Source of the DNA: an uncultured Hymenobacter sp.
GTDB lineage: Bacteria; Bacteroidota; Bacteroidia; Cytophagales; Hymenobacteraceae
NCBI GenBank assembly: GCA_913776615.1
Contig: CAJYPK010000040.1
Coordinates: forward strand, 1-64,000
Direction of reading: 5' to 3'
Length of the DNA stretch: 64,000 nucleotides
Part shown: in pieces, positions 33,733 to 43,900 of the stretch
Layout: each line of letters opens with the position of its first letter
Position numbering within the stretch: the first letter of the stretch is position 1
The notes under the pieces: generated by a model
Database searches by the model: none
Seen by the model: only the letters and a program-made list of their open reading frames with translations
Told to the model about the DNA's origin: nothing
Position numbers and translations under genes: made by a program

Positions 33733-35175
33733 ATGAAAAGCAGATGTCTGGCCTGGGCGATGGGGTGGCTGGTAACAATGGCAGGCAATGCGGCCCTGGC
33801 GCAAACGGCAGCTCCGGGCCGCGCCACGGTTGGCCCGCTCGAAGGCGTGTGGCGCGGGGCGCTGACGGTACCCGGGGGAGAGCTGGAATTGAAAGTGAGT
33901 GTCATAACGCTGGCTAACGGAGCTTATTACGCGGCGCTGGATGTGCCCATGCAAAAGGTGATGCGCTCGGCCGTTTCGGTGCGGCAGCCCGCAGGTACCG
34001 ATTCGGTCATCTTCGTAATACCGCAGACGAACAGCCGGTACCTGGCCCGCCGCTCGGCCGATGGCCAGCAATTGCAAGGCTTGTGGTGCCGGCCCGACTT
34101 GCGCACTCCCGTGCAGCTGCGCCGCACGCCGCTGCCCACCGTGGCCAAGCCCATCGCGCAGTCCACCGCCCCCTACCGGGAGGAAGAAGTAACTTTCTCC
34201 AACTTCGGGGCCCGGCTGCGGCTGGCCGGTACCCTTACCCTGCCGCACGGCGCGGGGCCCTTTCCGGCCGCCGTGCTGGTATCGGATTTGGGCCGGCAAG
34301 ACCGCGACGGCCTGGTGCCCGATAGTACCAAGCAACCCGACATGATGAGCTATCGGCTGCTAGGCTCCCTGGCCGACTACCTCACCCGCCACGGCGTAGC
34401 CGTGCTGCGCTACGACGACCGGGGCGTGGGCAAGTCGGCGGGATCCAACGAGGCCGCAACCCCCGCCCAGCGGGCTGCCGACGTGCAAGCCGCCCTCAAC
34501 TACCTGCGCACCCGCCCCGAAGTTGATTTGCTGCGCCTGGGCCTCGTGGGCCACGGGGAAGGCGCCAACATTGCGCTGCTGGCCGCGGCGCAGCCGCTGC
34601 CGCCCGCCTTCGTCATTGGACTAGGAGCTTACGGACTGCCCGGCCACGAAATTTTGCTGCAACAGGCTACGCTGGCCTGGCAGGCGCAGAAAGTATCGCC
34701 CGCTCAGCTTGAAACCAACGTGCGCCGCCAGCGCACGCTCTACGACCTCATTCGGTATTCTACCAACCCGGCTCAAACGCAGGCAATGATTACCAACCTC
34801 TTGCGCCAAGGAGAGCCTACCCTCTCGGCGGCGGGTGGGCAGCAGCAGGCGGCGGCGCTGCTCACGCCCTGGTACCGGTCGTTTCTGACCTTCGACCCGC
34901 TCGAAAACCTGGCGGCCGTGCAGTGCCCGGTGCTGCTTATCACGGGGCTGGCCGACGAGCAGGCCCCCGCCGCCCAGCACCTGGCCGCGCTGGAGCGCGA
35001 ACTGAAGGCTGGTGGTAATCATTCCGTTACCGCCTTCCGACCGGTGGGTGTCAACCACCTGCTTCAACCGCCGCCCGTGCAGTGGACCATGCTCAACGGT
35101 GAGATGAAGCCCATTTTCTCCCCCGCCGTGCAAGAGCAGATGCGCCAGTGGCTGGCCACCCAGATTGGGAAGTAA
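33733..35175 (+). CDS. Secreted alpha/beta hydrolase
   Basis: A 480-residue protein with a signal peptide (MKSRCLAWAMGWLVTMAGNAALAQ). A small N-terminal beta domain (about 35-145) precedes the hydrolase domain. The domain has an oxyanion region (AVLVSDLGRQDRDGL), YDDRGVGKS before the first helix, a nucleophile-elbow-like GLVGHGEGANIALL in which the usual Ser position reads as Glu, an Asp region (LLITGLADEQAPA) and a late His (VGVNHLLQPP). The GHGEG elbow deserves checking because a Ser would be expected. It is an esterase- or peptidase-like protein of unknown substrate. Confidence 0.75.
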   Translation: MKSRCLAWAMGWLVTMAGNAALAQTAAPGRATVGPLEGVWRGALTVPGGELELKVSVITLANGAYYAALDVPMQKVMRSAVSVRQPAGTDSVIFVIPQTNSRYLARRSADGQQLQGLWCRPDLRTPVQLRRTPLPTVAKPIAQSTAPYREEEVTFSNFGARLRLAGTLTLPHGAGPFPAAVLVSDLGRQDRDGLVPDSTKQPDMMSYRLLGSLADYLTRHGVAVLRYDDRGVGKSAGSNEAATPAQRAADVQAALNYLRTRPEVDLLRLGLVGHGEGANIALLAAAQPLPPAFVIGLGAYGLPGHEILLQQATLAWQAQKVSPAQLETNVRRQRTLYDLIRYSTNPAQTQAMITNLLRQGEPTLSAAGGQQQAAALLTPWYRSFLTFDPLENLAAVQCPVLLITGLADEQAPAAQHLAALERELKAGGNHSVTAFRPVGVNHLLQPPPVQWTMLNGEMKPIFSPAVQEQMRQWLATQIGK

Positions 35176-35197
35176 GCCACGCGTAGCCTGACACGAA

Positions 35198-35224
35198 AAA
35201 GGCCCGGCTAATTGCCGGGCCTTT
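35198..35224. terminator. Bidirectional terminator
   Basis: AAAGGCCCGGC pairs with GCCGGGCCTTT over a five-base loop between convergent genes, followed by a T-rich stretch. Confidence 0.8.
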
Positions 35225-35258
35225 GGTATTTTTTGCAGAATTGGGATCAGTAACCAGC

Positions 35259-36179
35259 CTACTTGATCATGTCCACTTCGGCCTTAATCATGGCGTTGTA
35301 GTGCTGGCCGGCGGCGGTGGCCATGGTCAGCAGCGTCCAGCCTTTGGCGATGGTGTAGCTCCACGTACGGCTCTCCTTAAACTCGAACGTGGGACGCATG
35401 ATCTGGCCGTAGGGCGTGTAGTTTTCATCCATGAAGTTGGTGTTGAAAAACTTGTCGCCGCTTACAATCCACTCCATTGCCACGAAGAAGCCTTCTTCGG
35501 GAGCCACTACGTTGTAGGGCGTCAAGTCAACGGTGTACCACTGGCCGCCTTTGGGCGCCGATACGACCACGTTTTCGGTCAGGATGTCGGTATTGGGAGA
35601 GTTATAGTTGCCGTCGGGCTTGTAGAGCCGCACCCGGAACGGCTCGCGCGGAAATCCATTTTCCCCGATGTAGAACGATACCGAGCGAATGTTGCCCAGC
35701 CGCCGGCTCTTGTCATTCTTAACGAAGAAGGCGTACTGCCCGCCCGGCTGGCCTTGCAGCAAGCCATCGCCGGGATTGTTGGAGTTGGCGCCGAGCTCCA
35801 GGTTTTTCACTTTGCCGCCCTTCACAATTACGTTGTTCAGCGCGATCGCCCGGCGGTTTACTTCCAGCACCATATTGGCTATCGGCTTGCCGCGCTCTAC
35901 CGCGATGGCCAGGTGCTCGTAGCCCAGGGCCATTACAATCAGCGAGTCCTTCTCATTTTTCACCGGCCCAGGCAGTTGGAAAACCCCAAACTCGTTGCTG
36001 AGCGCCCCGGTCTGGTCGTCTTTCAGGCTGAGCGAGGTAAAGGGTAGCGGCTCTTTGGTCGCCTTGTCGATGATTTTGCCAGACAGCAGCGCGGGGCCAG
36101 CGGCCGGCGTGGTCTGCGCTCGTAGCGCGCCGCTGGCCGCGCATACGAATAGTGCAAAATAAAATAAACGTTGAAACAT
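35259..36179 (-). CDS. CarboxypepD-like outer-membrane-associated protein, paralogue B
   Basis: A 306-residue protein closely similar to the one at 32511-33410: signal peptide, CarboxypepD-like domain (GKIIDKATKEPLPFTSLSL) and the same conserved C-terminal domain (FYIGENGFPREPFRVRLYK, YNVVAPEEGFFVAMEWI). The two probably arose by duplication and now flank the hydrolase gene. The function is not known. A perfect -7 box lies 28 bp upstream. Confidence 0.75.
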   Translation of the reverse strand: MFQRLFYFALFVCAASGALRAQTTPAAGPALLSGKIIDKATKEPLPFTSLSLKDDQTGALSNEFGVFQLPGPVKNEKDSLIVMALGYEHLAIAVERGKPIANMVLEVNRRAIALNNVIVKGGKVKNLELGANSNNPGDGLLQGQPGGQYAFFVKNDKSRRLGNIRSVSFYIGENGFPREPFRVRLYKPDGNYNSPNTDILTENVVVSAPKGGQWYTVDLTPYNVVAPEEGFFVAMEWIVSGDKFFNTNFMDENYTPYGQIMRPTFEFKESRTWSYTIAKGWTLLTMATAAGQHYNAMIKAEVDMIK

Positions 36180-36207
36180 TTGAGGGCGGTAAAGTTATTG
36201 GCTAGTG

Positions 36208-36215
36208 CAAAAATA
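36208..36215 (-). promoter_or_regulatory. -7 box (TATTTTTG) of paralogue B
   Basis: A perfect TAnnTTTG match on the minus strand, 28 bp upstream of the ATG at 36179. Confidence 0.55.
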
Positions 36216-36361
36216 AGCGAAATCGCGTATGATTGGCGCGCTTAAGTAGGACAAAACGTAGGGGTTATGGGTAGAAGCTAAAATTTCCCCGGATTGTGGC
36301 AATTGCCGTTGCTGCCGAGCAAAAAAAAGTACGTTAGCTGGCACCGGCAACGAATGAGCCG

Positions 36362-36369
36362 TATCTTTG
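36362..36369 (+). promoter_or_regulatory. -7 box (TATCTTTG) of feoAB
   Basis: A perfect TAnnTTTG match. The TTG start proposed by the ORF track (36367) lies inside this box, so translation must begin downstream. Confidence 0.6.
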
Positions 36370-36405
36370 TTTGAATTAAATCTAAATAATCTCAGCTCTC
36401 CACCC

Positions 36406-36687
36406 GTGGCTCTTTTCCGTCGCTCCGCCGCCGTTGCTGCTTCGCAGCCGGCCCCCGCTCGCCGCACTGCCAACGACTTGCGCCCCGGCGAAGCGGCCAC
36501 GGTATGCTGCCTCAAAGATCCCCAGATGGCCCTCAAGCTGCTCGAAATGGGGTGCATTCCCGGCACGCAGGTGCGCCTGGCGGGGCGCGCGCCCCTCGGC
36601 GATCCGCTCATGCTGGTGCTCGGCGACGAGGAGTATACCCTGTCGCTGCGGGTGAGCGAGGCCGTTACTATTCAGCTAAAAGACTAA
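36406..36687 (+). CDS. feoA: FeoA-domain protein
   Basis: About 93 residues. The SH3-like FeoA domain covers LRPGEAATVCCLKD, LKLLEMGCIPGTQVRLAGRAPLGDPLML and LSLRVSEAVTIQL. FeoA is a small cytoplasmic partner of the FeoB ferrous-iron transporter. The GTG at 36406 is chosen because the track start overlaps the promoter box. A basic N-terminal extension of about 25 residues precedes the domain. feoB starts 11 bp after its stop. Confidence 0.85.
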   Translation: MALFRRSAAVAASQPAPARRTANDLRPGEAATVCCLKDPQMALKLLEMGCIPGTQVRLAGRAPLGDPLMLVLGDEEYTLSLRVSEAVTIQLKD

Positions 36688-36698
36688 ATTTGAAGTAT

Positions 36699-38879
36699 AT
36701 GGCGGGTGCTATCCAGGACGCCGTGCGGCCGGCTACGCCGCAACCCGGCCCCGGGGGTGCGTTGCCCCCGGCCGAGCGCCTGCCCCGCCTGGCCCTCATC
36801 GGCAACCCCAACTCGGGCAAGACGTCGCTTTTCAATCAGCTCACGGGCCTCAATCAGAAAGTCGGTAACTTCCCCGGCGTAACGGTAGACCGTAAGACCG
36901 GCATTGCGGCCCTCGGTGGCCAGCGCCGGGCCGAGGTGGTGGATCTGCCCGGCACCTACTCGCTCTACCCCAAAAGCCTCGACGAGCGCGTCATCGCCGA
37001 CCTGCTCTACAACCCGCTGTCGCCCGACTATCCCGACTTTGTGGTGGTGACCGTGGACGCCAGCAACCTGCGCCGCAGCCTGCTGCTGTTCTCGCAGCTC
37101 GCCGACCTGGGTCTGCCCGCCATCCTGGCCCTCAACATGACGGACGTGGCCGCCGAGCGCGGCATCCAGATCGACCTGCCGGCGCTGGAGCGCGAGCTGG
37201 GCGTGCCCGTGGTGCCCATGAACGCCCGCAAGGGCGTGGGCCTGGCGGCGCTGCGCATTGTGATGGCCGACCGCCTGGCGGCCCGTCCGCCCGCCGGTCG
37301 CTTCTGGCAGCCCGCCGCCGAGCTGCGGCCGCTGCTGGCGGCCATTCGTACTCGCTTCGACCTGCCCAACGACTACCTGGCCCTGCACTACGCGCACCAG
37401 TTCGGGCAGCTGCACTTCCTGAGCGAGGCCGACCGCCACTACCTCACCGAGCTCACCCAGGAATACGGCTTCGACTCGACGGCCCAGCAGGCCAGCGAGA
37501 CGGTGGCCCGCTACGCGCACATCAACGAGCTGCTGCTCGAAGTAGTGACCGTGACGCGCACCGAGCGCCGCGAGCCGGCGTCCAACCGCATCGACAAGGT
37601 GCTGACGCACCGGGTATTCGGCTACCTGATTTTTCTGGCCATCCTGTTCTTGCTGTTTCAGGCCATCTTCGCCTGGGCGCAGTACCCGATGGACCTTATC
37701 GACCAGGGTATTTCGGCCCTGAGCGCGGCCATTCAGGAGCGGTTTAGTGGGCCGTTGGTGCGGCTGCTGACCGAGGGCGTGATTGCGGGGCTGGGGGGCG
37801 TGCTGATTTTCATTCCGCAGATTGCCCTGCTCTTCGCTTTCCTGGCGGTGCTGGAGGAAACGGGCTATATGGCCCGGGTTACTTTCTTGATGGATAAGCT
37901 GATGCGGCCCTTCGGGCTCAGCGGTAAGAGCGTGGTGCCGCTCATTTCGGGGCTGGCCTGCGCGGTGCCGGCCATCATGGGCGCCCGCACCATCGAGAGC
38001 TGGAAAGACCGGATGCTGACCATCTTCGTGACGCCGCTCATGTCGTGCTCGGCGCGCATTCCGGTGTATACCGTGCTGGTGGCGCTGGTGGTGCCCGACG
38101 AAAGCTGGCTGGGCATCTTCAACCTGCGCGGGCTGGTGCTGATGGGCCTCTACCTGCTGGGGCTGGGCTCGGCCCTGCTCTCGGCCCTGCTGCTGAAAAC
38201 GGTACTCAAGGCCCGCGAGCGCAGCTACTTCATCATGGAGTTTCCGGTGTACCGCTGGCCCCGCTGGAAAAACGTGGGCCTCACCATCGTGGAGAAGGTC
38301 AAGGCGTTCATTTTCCAGGCGGGTAAAGTCATCGTGGCCATTTCGGTGCTGCTGTGGGTGCTGGCCAGCTACGGCCCCGGCCAGCGCCAGGCCCAGGCCG
38401 AGGCGCAGGTGCAGCAAACGGCCCAGGCCCAGCGCTGGCCCGCCGCCGAAACGGAGCGCCGCGTAGCCTCGGCCCGCCTCGAAAACTCGTACGCCGGTAC
38501 CTTCGGCCACGTCATCGAGCCGGTGATTCGCCCGCTGGGCTTCGACTGGAAAATCGGCATTGCCCTGCTCACGTCTTTCGCCGCCCGCGAAGTATTTGTG
38601 GGTACCATGAGCACGATCTACAGCGTGGGCCAGGATGCCGACCTGGGCACCGTGCAGCAGAAGCTGGCCAACGAAAAGGACGCCAGCGGCCAGCCGTTTT
38701 TCACCCCAGCGCGGGCGCTGTCGCTGCTCGTATTCTACGTCTTCGCCATGCAGTGCATGAGCACGCTGGCCGTCACGTACCGCGAAACCAAAAGCTGGCG
38801 CTGGCCCCTGGGCCAGCTCGTGTACATGACCGGCCTGGCCTACGCCGCCTCCCTCTTCGTGTGGCAGCTCTTTGCGTAG
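36699..38879 (+). CDS. feoB: Ferrous iron transporter FeoB
   Basis: About 726 residues. The N-terminal G domain has G1 GNPNSGKTSLFNQL, switch GNFPGVTVD, G3 DLPGTYSL and G4 NMTD. The membrane part has two Gate domains (ISGLACAVPAIMGARTIESW with the conserved Cys, and LLTSFAAREVFVGTMSTIY) and FeoB core helices. It moves Fe2+ into the cytoplasm. The ATG at 36699 lies after the feoA stop; the longer ORF overlaps feoA. It is complete. Confidence 0.95.
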   Translation: MAGAIQDAVRPATPQPGPGGALPPAERLPRLALIGNPNSGKTSLFNQLTGLNQKVGNFPGVTVDRKTGIAALGGQRRAEVVDLPGTYSLYPKSLDERVIADLLYNPLSPDYPDFVVVTVDASNLRRSLLLFSQLADLGLPAILALNMTDVAAERGIQIDLPALERELGVPVVPMNARKGVGLAALRIVMADRLAARPPAGRFWQPAAELRPLLAAIRTRFDLPNDYLALHYAHQFGQLHFLSEADRHYLTELTQEYGFDSTAQQASETVARYAHINELLLEVVTVTRTERREPASNRIDKVLTHRVFGYLIFLAILFLLFQAIFAWAQYPMDLIDQGISALSAAIQERFSGPLVRLLTEGVIAGLGGVLIFIPQIALLFAFLAVLEETGYMARVTFLMDKLMRPFGLSGKSVVPLISGLACAVPAIMGARTIESWKDRMLTIFVTPLMSCSARIPVYTVLVALVVPDESWLGIFNLRGLVLMGLYLLGLGSALLSALLLKTVLKARERSYFIMEFPVYRWPRWKNVGLTIVEKVKAFIFQAGKVIVAISVLLWVLASYGPGQRQAQAEAQVQQTAQAQRWPAAETERRVASARLENSYAGTFGHVIEPVIRPLGFDWKIGIALLTSFAAREVFVGTMSTIYSVGQDADLGTVQQKLANEKDASGQPFFTPARALSLLVFYVFAMQCMSTLAVTYRETKSWRWPLGQLVYMTGLAYAASLFVWQLFA

Positions 38880-38957
38880 GCTACCAGCCGACAGCGGCGA
38901 GCGATTATCTGCTCGTCAAACCAAGAGGGTGCCACTTACTAGATACTAGTTCAACCA

Positions 38958-39428
38958 ATGAGTTCCTACGAAACACTATTGCGCCTCGCCTTCCGCTCGC
39001 CTGAAGACGTTGCGCACTACCTCACGCCGGCCACGCTGGGCGCGGCGGCGGGCTTTGAGCGAGCCAGCCGGGCCGACCAGGCATTCCGCTTCGAGCAGTG
39101 GCGCCTGGGCGTGGCCACCAGCCTGCTGCGCCTGCTGGCCGATCTCGGCGACCACGACGCGGCCCGCCGCGCCGCCGACGTCCTGCACCGCGCCCTGAAC
39201 ACGGCCCGCTCGCCGCAGGACATCGACAAGCAGATCGGCAAGGAAAACAAGCTTTTCGAAGAGATTTATACCGACCTCTACGTCAACGACGAAGGCGAGG
39301 CCCTGCTCGACCTCTTTGCCCGTACGCTCGACGCCGATGCGCCCGACCTGCTGGCCCAGGTGCAAGCCGAAGCCGTTGACCTGGCCCGCGGTCTGGACTT
39401 TGAACGCAACGATGAGGACGAGGACTAA
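38958..39428 (+). CDS. Hypothetical helical protein, 156 residues
   Basis: I do not recognise a family with confidence. It is soluble and helical (FEQWRLGVATSLLRLLADLG, DIDKQIGKENKLFEEIYTDLY) with an acidic C-terminus (FERNDEDED). The pattern resembles short DUF6483-like proteins, but that is a weak suggestion. It is 78 bp after feoB and ends at a strong terminator, so it may be part of the feo transcript. Confidence 0.55.
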   Translation: MSSYETLLRLAFRSPEDVAHYLTPATLGAAAGFERASRADQAFRFEQWRLGVATSLLRLLADLGDHDAARRAADVLHRALNTARSPQDIDKQIGKENKLFEEIYTDLYVNDEGEALLDLFARTLDADAPDLLAQVQAEAVDLARGLDFERNDEDED

Positions 39429-39450
39429 GGGTTGAAAAGCCCGGTACTAA

Positions 39451-39486
39451 AAAAGGCTCCCCGGCGATTGCCAGGGAGCCTTTTTT
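39451..39486. terminator. Bidirectional terminator
   Basis: AAAAGGCTCCC pairs with GGGAGCCTTTT and is followed by a T-run, between the hypothetical gene and susD. Confidence 0.85.
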
Positions 39487-39506
39487 ATAGGCCGAAAATG
39501 CTTAAA

Positions 39507-40916
39507 CTAATTGTAGCCGGCATTTTGCACCAACAGCGAGTTGGCGTTGAGCTCGCGGAAGGGAATCGGGAATACTAAGCGGCTGGCGTTCCACGCGATA
39601 GTGGTGTTGGTAATCGGGTCGGTGGTGCTTTCCTGATTGCGCTTGAGGTCACCAAGGCGGAAGCCTTCAAAGGCCAGCTCGATGCGCCGCTCCCGCAGAA
39701 TATCACTGAGGGCGACGGTGGTGAGGGCCGGCAGGCCGGCGCGGGTCCGCACGGCGTTGACGTCGGCCAGCGGAGTGGCCCCCACCGGCGTGCCACCGGC
39801 CCGCAGGTTAGCCTCGGCGCGAGTGAGAAGCATCTCATCCAGGCGAATGAGCTTGATGTTACCGTACAGCGCATCGTACTTCCGGGTATAGGAAGGAACA
39901 GCGGTTGTGGGGGTAAGCGTAGTATAAAGCGTGGCGCGGTTGTCGCCCGTAGCGAATAAGCTCAGGAACTGCGGCTGGATGTTGACGTCGCCCCGGCGGT
40001 TGCGCGCATAGAAGGTATTGAGCTGATTGGTACCGCTTTGCGCGCTTATCTGGATGGTGAAAATATCTTCGGTCGTATTCGCTACCAAGTTGCTGGTCTG
40101 GTTGGTCGTCAGCGAATAGCCGAAGTTGTCGCCGTAGTAGCTATTCAGGCGGAACGAGCCGGCGATGGCCCGGTTGGCTGCGGCCGCGGCATTGGCAAAA
40201 TCGCCTTGTTGCAGGTACACCCGCGCCAGCACAGCCGCGCAGGCGTAGCGCGAAGCCGAAAAGGTGTTGAACCCACTGCTGGTGGTGAGACGGGCTTCCG
40301 CCGTCGTCAGGTCGGTAATCACCTGGGTATAAACGGCGGCCACGGTATTGCGAGCCACCGGCACGGCATCGGCAATGGTGAGGGTGGGGGTGAGCACGAG
40401 CGGCACGCCCAGGTTGTTGGCTGGGTTGCCGTCGTTCCAGTCGCGGCCAAACATCCGTACCAAGTCGAAATACAGGAGGCCCCGAATGAAGCGCGCTTCC
40501 CCCTCCGCGCTCGCCTGCTGCCCAGCCGTGGGCAGCTTGCCGAGGTTGGCCAGCACGTTGTTAGTGCGGTTGATAACGTCGTAGGCGCTCAGCCAGGTAG
40601 CGCTTACCTGGCTATTGGTAATGAGCAGCGCCTTGCGTTGCGCCTCCTGGGGCTGGGTGAAGGTGCCGACGAACCGGGCATCGCCGTTTTCGGCCAGCAG
40701 GTCGGTGATAAACTGCAAGTAGCCACCGTAGAGGTTGGTGCTTTGTAGGCCGGCGTAACAACCAACCAGCGCCGCTTGTACGTCGCTGGCATTGTTGAAG
40801 GCGTTGGCCGAATCGACAAACGTAACGGGCTGCACGTCGAGCTTGCTGTTGCAGCCAGGCAAGAGGCCGGTGGTCAGCAAAGCGGCTGCCAGCAGGCCAG
40901 GTACTATCTTTTTCAT
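39507..40916 (-). CDS. SusD/RagB-family nutrient-binding lipoprotein
   Basis: About 469 residues. A lipoprotein signal (LLTTGLLPGC) is followed by the SusD-like fold: an N-terminal TPR-bearing part (LVGCYAGLQSTN, RFIRGLLYFDLVRMFGRDW) and a C-terminal part with LIRLDEMLLTRAEANLRAGG and ILRERRIELAFEGFRLGDLKR. It caps the partner SusC porin and captures oligomeric nutrients. The ATG at 40916 gives a proper lipoprotein signal; the ORF call adds five residues. The substrate (glycan or peptide) cannot be inferred because no hydrolase lies in the operon. Confidence 0.92.
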   Translation of the reverse strand: MKKIVPGLLAAALLTTGLLPGCNSKLDVQPVTFVDSANAFNNASDVQAALVGCYAGLQSTNLYGGYLQFITDLLAENGDARFVGTFTQPQEAQRKALLITNSQVSATWLSAYDVINRTNNVLANLGKLPTAGQQASAEGEARFIRGLLYFDLVRMFGRDWNDGNPANNLGVPLVLTPTLTIADAVPVARNTVAAVYTQVITDLTTAEARLTTSSGFNTFSASRYACAAVLARVYLQQGDFANAAAAANRAIAGSFRLNSYYGDNFGYSLTTNQTSNLVANTTEDIFTIQISAQSGTNQLNTFYARNRRGDVNIQPQFLSLFATGDNRATLYTTLTPTTAVPSYTRKYDALYGNIKLIRLDEMLLTRAEANLRAGGTPVGATPLADVNAVRTRAGLPALTTVALSDILRERRIELAFEGFRLGDLKRNQESTTDPITNTTIAWNASRLVFPIPFRELNANSLLVQNAGYN

Positions 40917-40965
40917 AATCAATAAATACAAAGGCTAGGGATGGGTAGTAAAAGGCAGCCGCGTC

Positions 40966-43900
40966 TTAAAAGCCCAGGTTGATGCCCACCGTATAGGTCC
41001 GGGCCTGCGGGGCCGTGTAAAAGCCGATGCCCTGGCTGATGTTGTTGGAGGAGACGTTGCTGCCGCCCGTCACGTAATCGGCGCTTACTTCCGGATCCCA
41101 GCCGGTGTACTTGGTGAAAGTCAATAAATTATAGCCCTGCACGAAGAGGCGGGCCGACTGCACGAATGCGCGTTTGGCCAACGCACTGGGCAAGTTGTAG
41201 CCCAGCACTACCGAGCGCAGGCGGCCATAATCGCCGTTTTGCACAAACCGCGACGAGTTGCCGACGCCATTGCCGCCGTTATAAATTGCCTTGGGCACGT
41301 TGGTGATGTCGCCGGGCTTCTGCCAGCGGTTGAGCTGGTCACGCGTCTGGTTGTCGGGGCCGTTGCTGAAGCCGACCGAGAAGAAGGGGGCATCCGCGTC
41401 GTAAATCTGGTTGCCAAACACGCCGACGAGTGTAGCCGTGAGGTCAAATCCCTTAAAGGTAAAGGTGTTGGTAATACCGCCCGTCCAGGTGGGGTTGGGG
41501 TTGCCGACGGGCACGTTGGCCGCCAAGTTGATGGTTTCCGTCGTGTTGCGGTTGAGCGTGCCGTCCGTATTTATAGTATTGAAGTAATAGATGGCTTTGC
41601 CGTTGTCGGGGTTCACCCCCGCGTATTCGGGGCCAACGAATACCCCCAGCGGCTGGCCCGCCTGGGCGCGGTTGAGAAAGCTGCCCAGAATGTCGGGGCC
41701 CGCCAGGTCCAGAATCTTATTCCGGTTGATGGCCGCGTTGACGCTGGTCGTCCAGGTAAAGTCGCCCACGAAGTTGCGGGTGGTCAGCGTCAGCTCGATG
41801 CCCTGGTTGCGCAGAGTACCCACGTTTTTATTGAAGGTCGAGAAGCCCGAGGTGCCCGGCACGGGCTGGGCCAGCAGCAGGCCGTTGGTGTTCTTGCGGT
41901 AGATGTCCACCTCACCGCTGATGCGGTTGTCGAGCAAGCCGTATTCCAGGCCCGCGTCGTACTGCACCGTCGATTCCCAGTTCAGGAAGTCGTTACCCAA
42001 CTGCGAGGGCTGCTGGCCGGGCGTGCCTACGTAGCCCGCGTTGCGGCCCGTCCAGAGGCTGCGCGAGGCGAAGTTGCTGAAGCCCGCGTTGCCGGTTTTG
42101 CCAATGCTGGCCCGCAGCTTGAGCAGGCTCAGCACGTGGTTGTCTTTCAAAAAGCTTTCTTCCGACACAACCCAGCCAATGGAGCCCGCCGGGAAAATGC
42201 CGTAGCGGCGCTCGATGCCAAACCGCGACGAGCCATCGACCCGGGCACTACCGCCCAGCAGGTACTTGCCGGCAAAGGCATAGGAAGCCCGCCCGAAGTA
42301 CGAAACCAGCGTGTAGCCCGTGGTATAGGAAGTACCCGCCGTAATCTGCGAGGCATTGTCGATGGTGCGGTACGCATCGGAGGCAAACTGGGTACCGGTG
42401 ACGCTATTGCCCTTTATAGTGCTCGACTCGTAGCTCGTGCCGAGCGTGAAATCCAGCGCGTGGTTTTCGGCCAGCGTCTTCTTATAAGAGAAATAGTTGT
42501 TGGTAACTAGCTTGGTGTTGAGCGTGGTAGCATTGTATCCATAGCCATTGGTATTGCCCGTGTTGCGGGAAGTAACGCGCTTTAGGTACTGCTCTTCGTT
42601 TTGGCTGATGACATCGGTGCCTACTTCCGAGCGGAACAATAGATCCTTGCCCAGTTGGGCTTGCGCGTAGACGTTGCCCAGCAGGCGATACGCCGTAGTC
42701 GTGTAGGAGCCGCCCTCAATGCCCAGTAGCGGGTTATAATAGAAGGGAAAAGTAGTGTTAGGCAAGCCGGTGCTGGGGTCGAGGGCCCCGCTGGTCAGGC
42801 CCGAGCGGGGGTCGATCAGGGGAGTGATGGGGGCCAGTGCCACCGTCTGCATGGGCGAGCTGAAGGCATTGTCGTTGGGCAACCGGTTGTTGACCGAGCG
42901 GGTGGTCGTGGTGTTCAGGCCAAACGACAGCCAATCAGTAGCCTGGTGGTCGATGTTGAAACGGGAGGCAATGCGCTCATACTCATTGCCGACGATGATG
43001 CCCTTCTGCTTGCTGTACTGCCCCGAGAGGTAAAAGCGGGTTTTGTCGGTGCCGCCGCTGGTGTTGAAGTCGTACTGCTGAAAACCGGCCCGGCGCAGTA
43101 CCTGGTCCTGCCAGTTGGTGTCGTAAGTAAGCGGGTCGCTCGCGCCTGCGGCGTAGCCGCTGAGGCGCGTGGCGATGCTGGCCGCGGAGGCCCCCGCGTT
43201 GGTAAGCGCCTCGGTGATGAGCGTTACGTACTCCTGACTGTTCAAAAATTCCCGCTTGTGCGTGGGTTCGCTGAAACCACCCTGCACGTTGAAGTTGAAG
43301 CGAGTGCCGCCCGCTTTGCCCCGCTTCGTGGTGATGAGTACCACGCCGTTGGTGGCGCGCGAGCCGTAGATGGCCGAGGCCGAAGCGTCCTTCAGAATCG
43401 AGATGCTCTCGATGTCGTTGGGGTTGATGTCGGCGATGGGGTTAGTAGAAGCGCTGGTCGACGACAGGTTTTCGGCGGCGACCGGTACGCCGTCCACTAC
43501 GTACAGCGGCTGGGTAGAGCCGCTGACGCTCGATACCCCGCGCACCCGCACCCGAATGCCCTGCCCCAGCTTGCCGCTGCCAGTTTCGATAAATACCCCC
43601 GCTGCTTTGCCCTGAATGGACTGCTCCAGCGACTGAACCGGCTGGTTGCCCACCTCCTTGGTGCCGAGCTGCGCCACGGAGCCCGTGAGGTCGGCCTTGG
43701 TTTGGGTGCCGTAGCCCACTACTACCGCCTCCGCCAGGTCGGTAGCGCTGGCGGCCAGCGTCACGTCCAGGGTGCGGCGGCTGCCTACGGCGATAGTCTG
43801 GGTGGTGTAGCCCACCGAGCTGATGACGAGCGTAGCATTGGGCTGCACGGCCAGCGTAAAGCTGCCGTCGACCCCGCTGCTCACGCCGTTGCTGGTGCCT

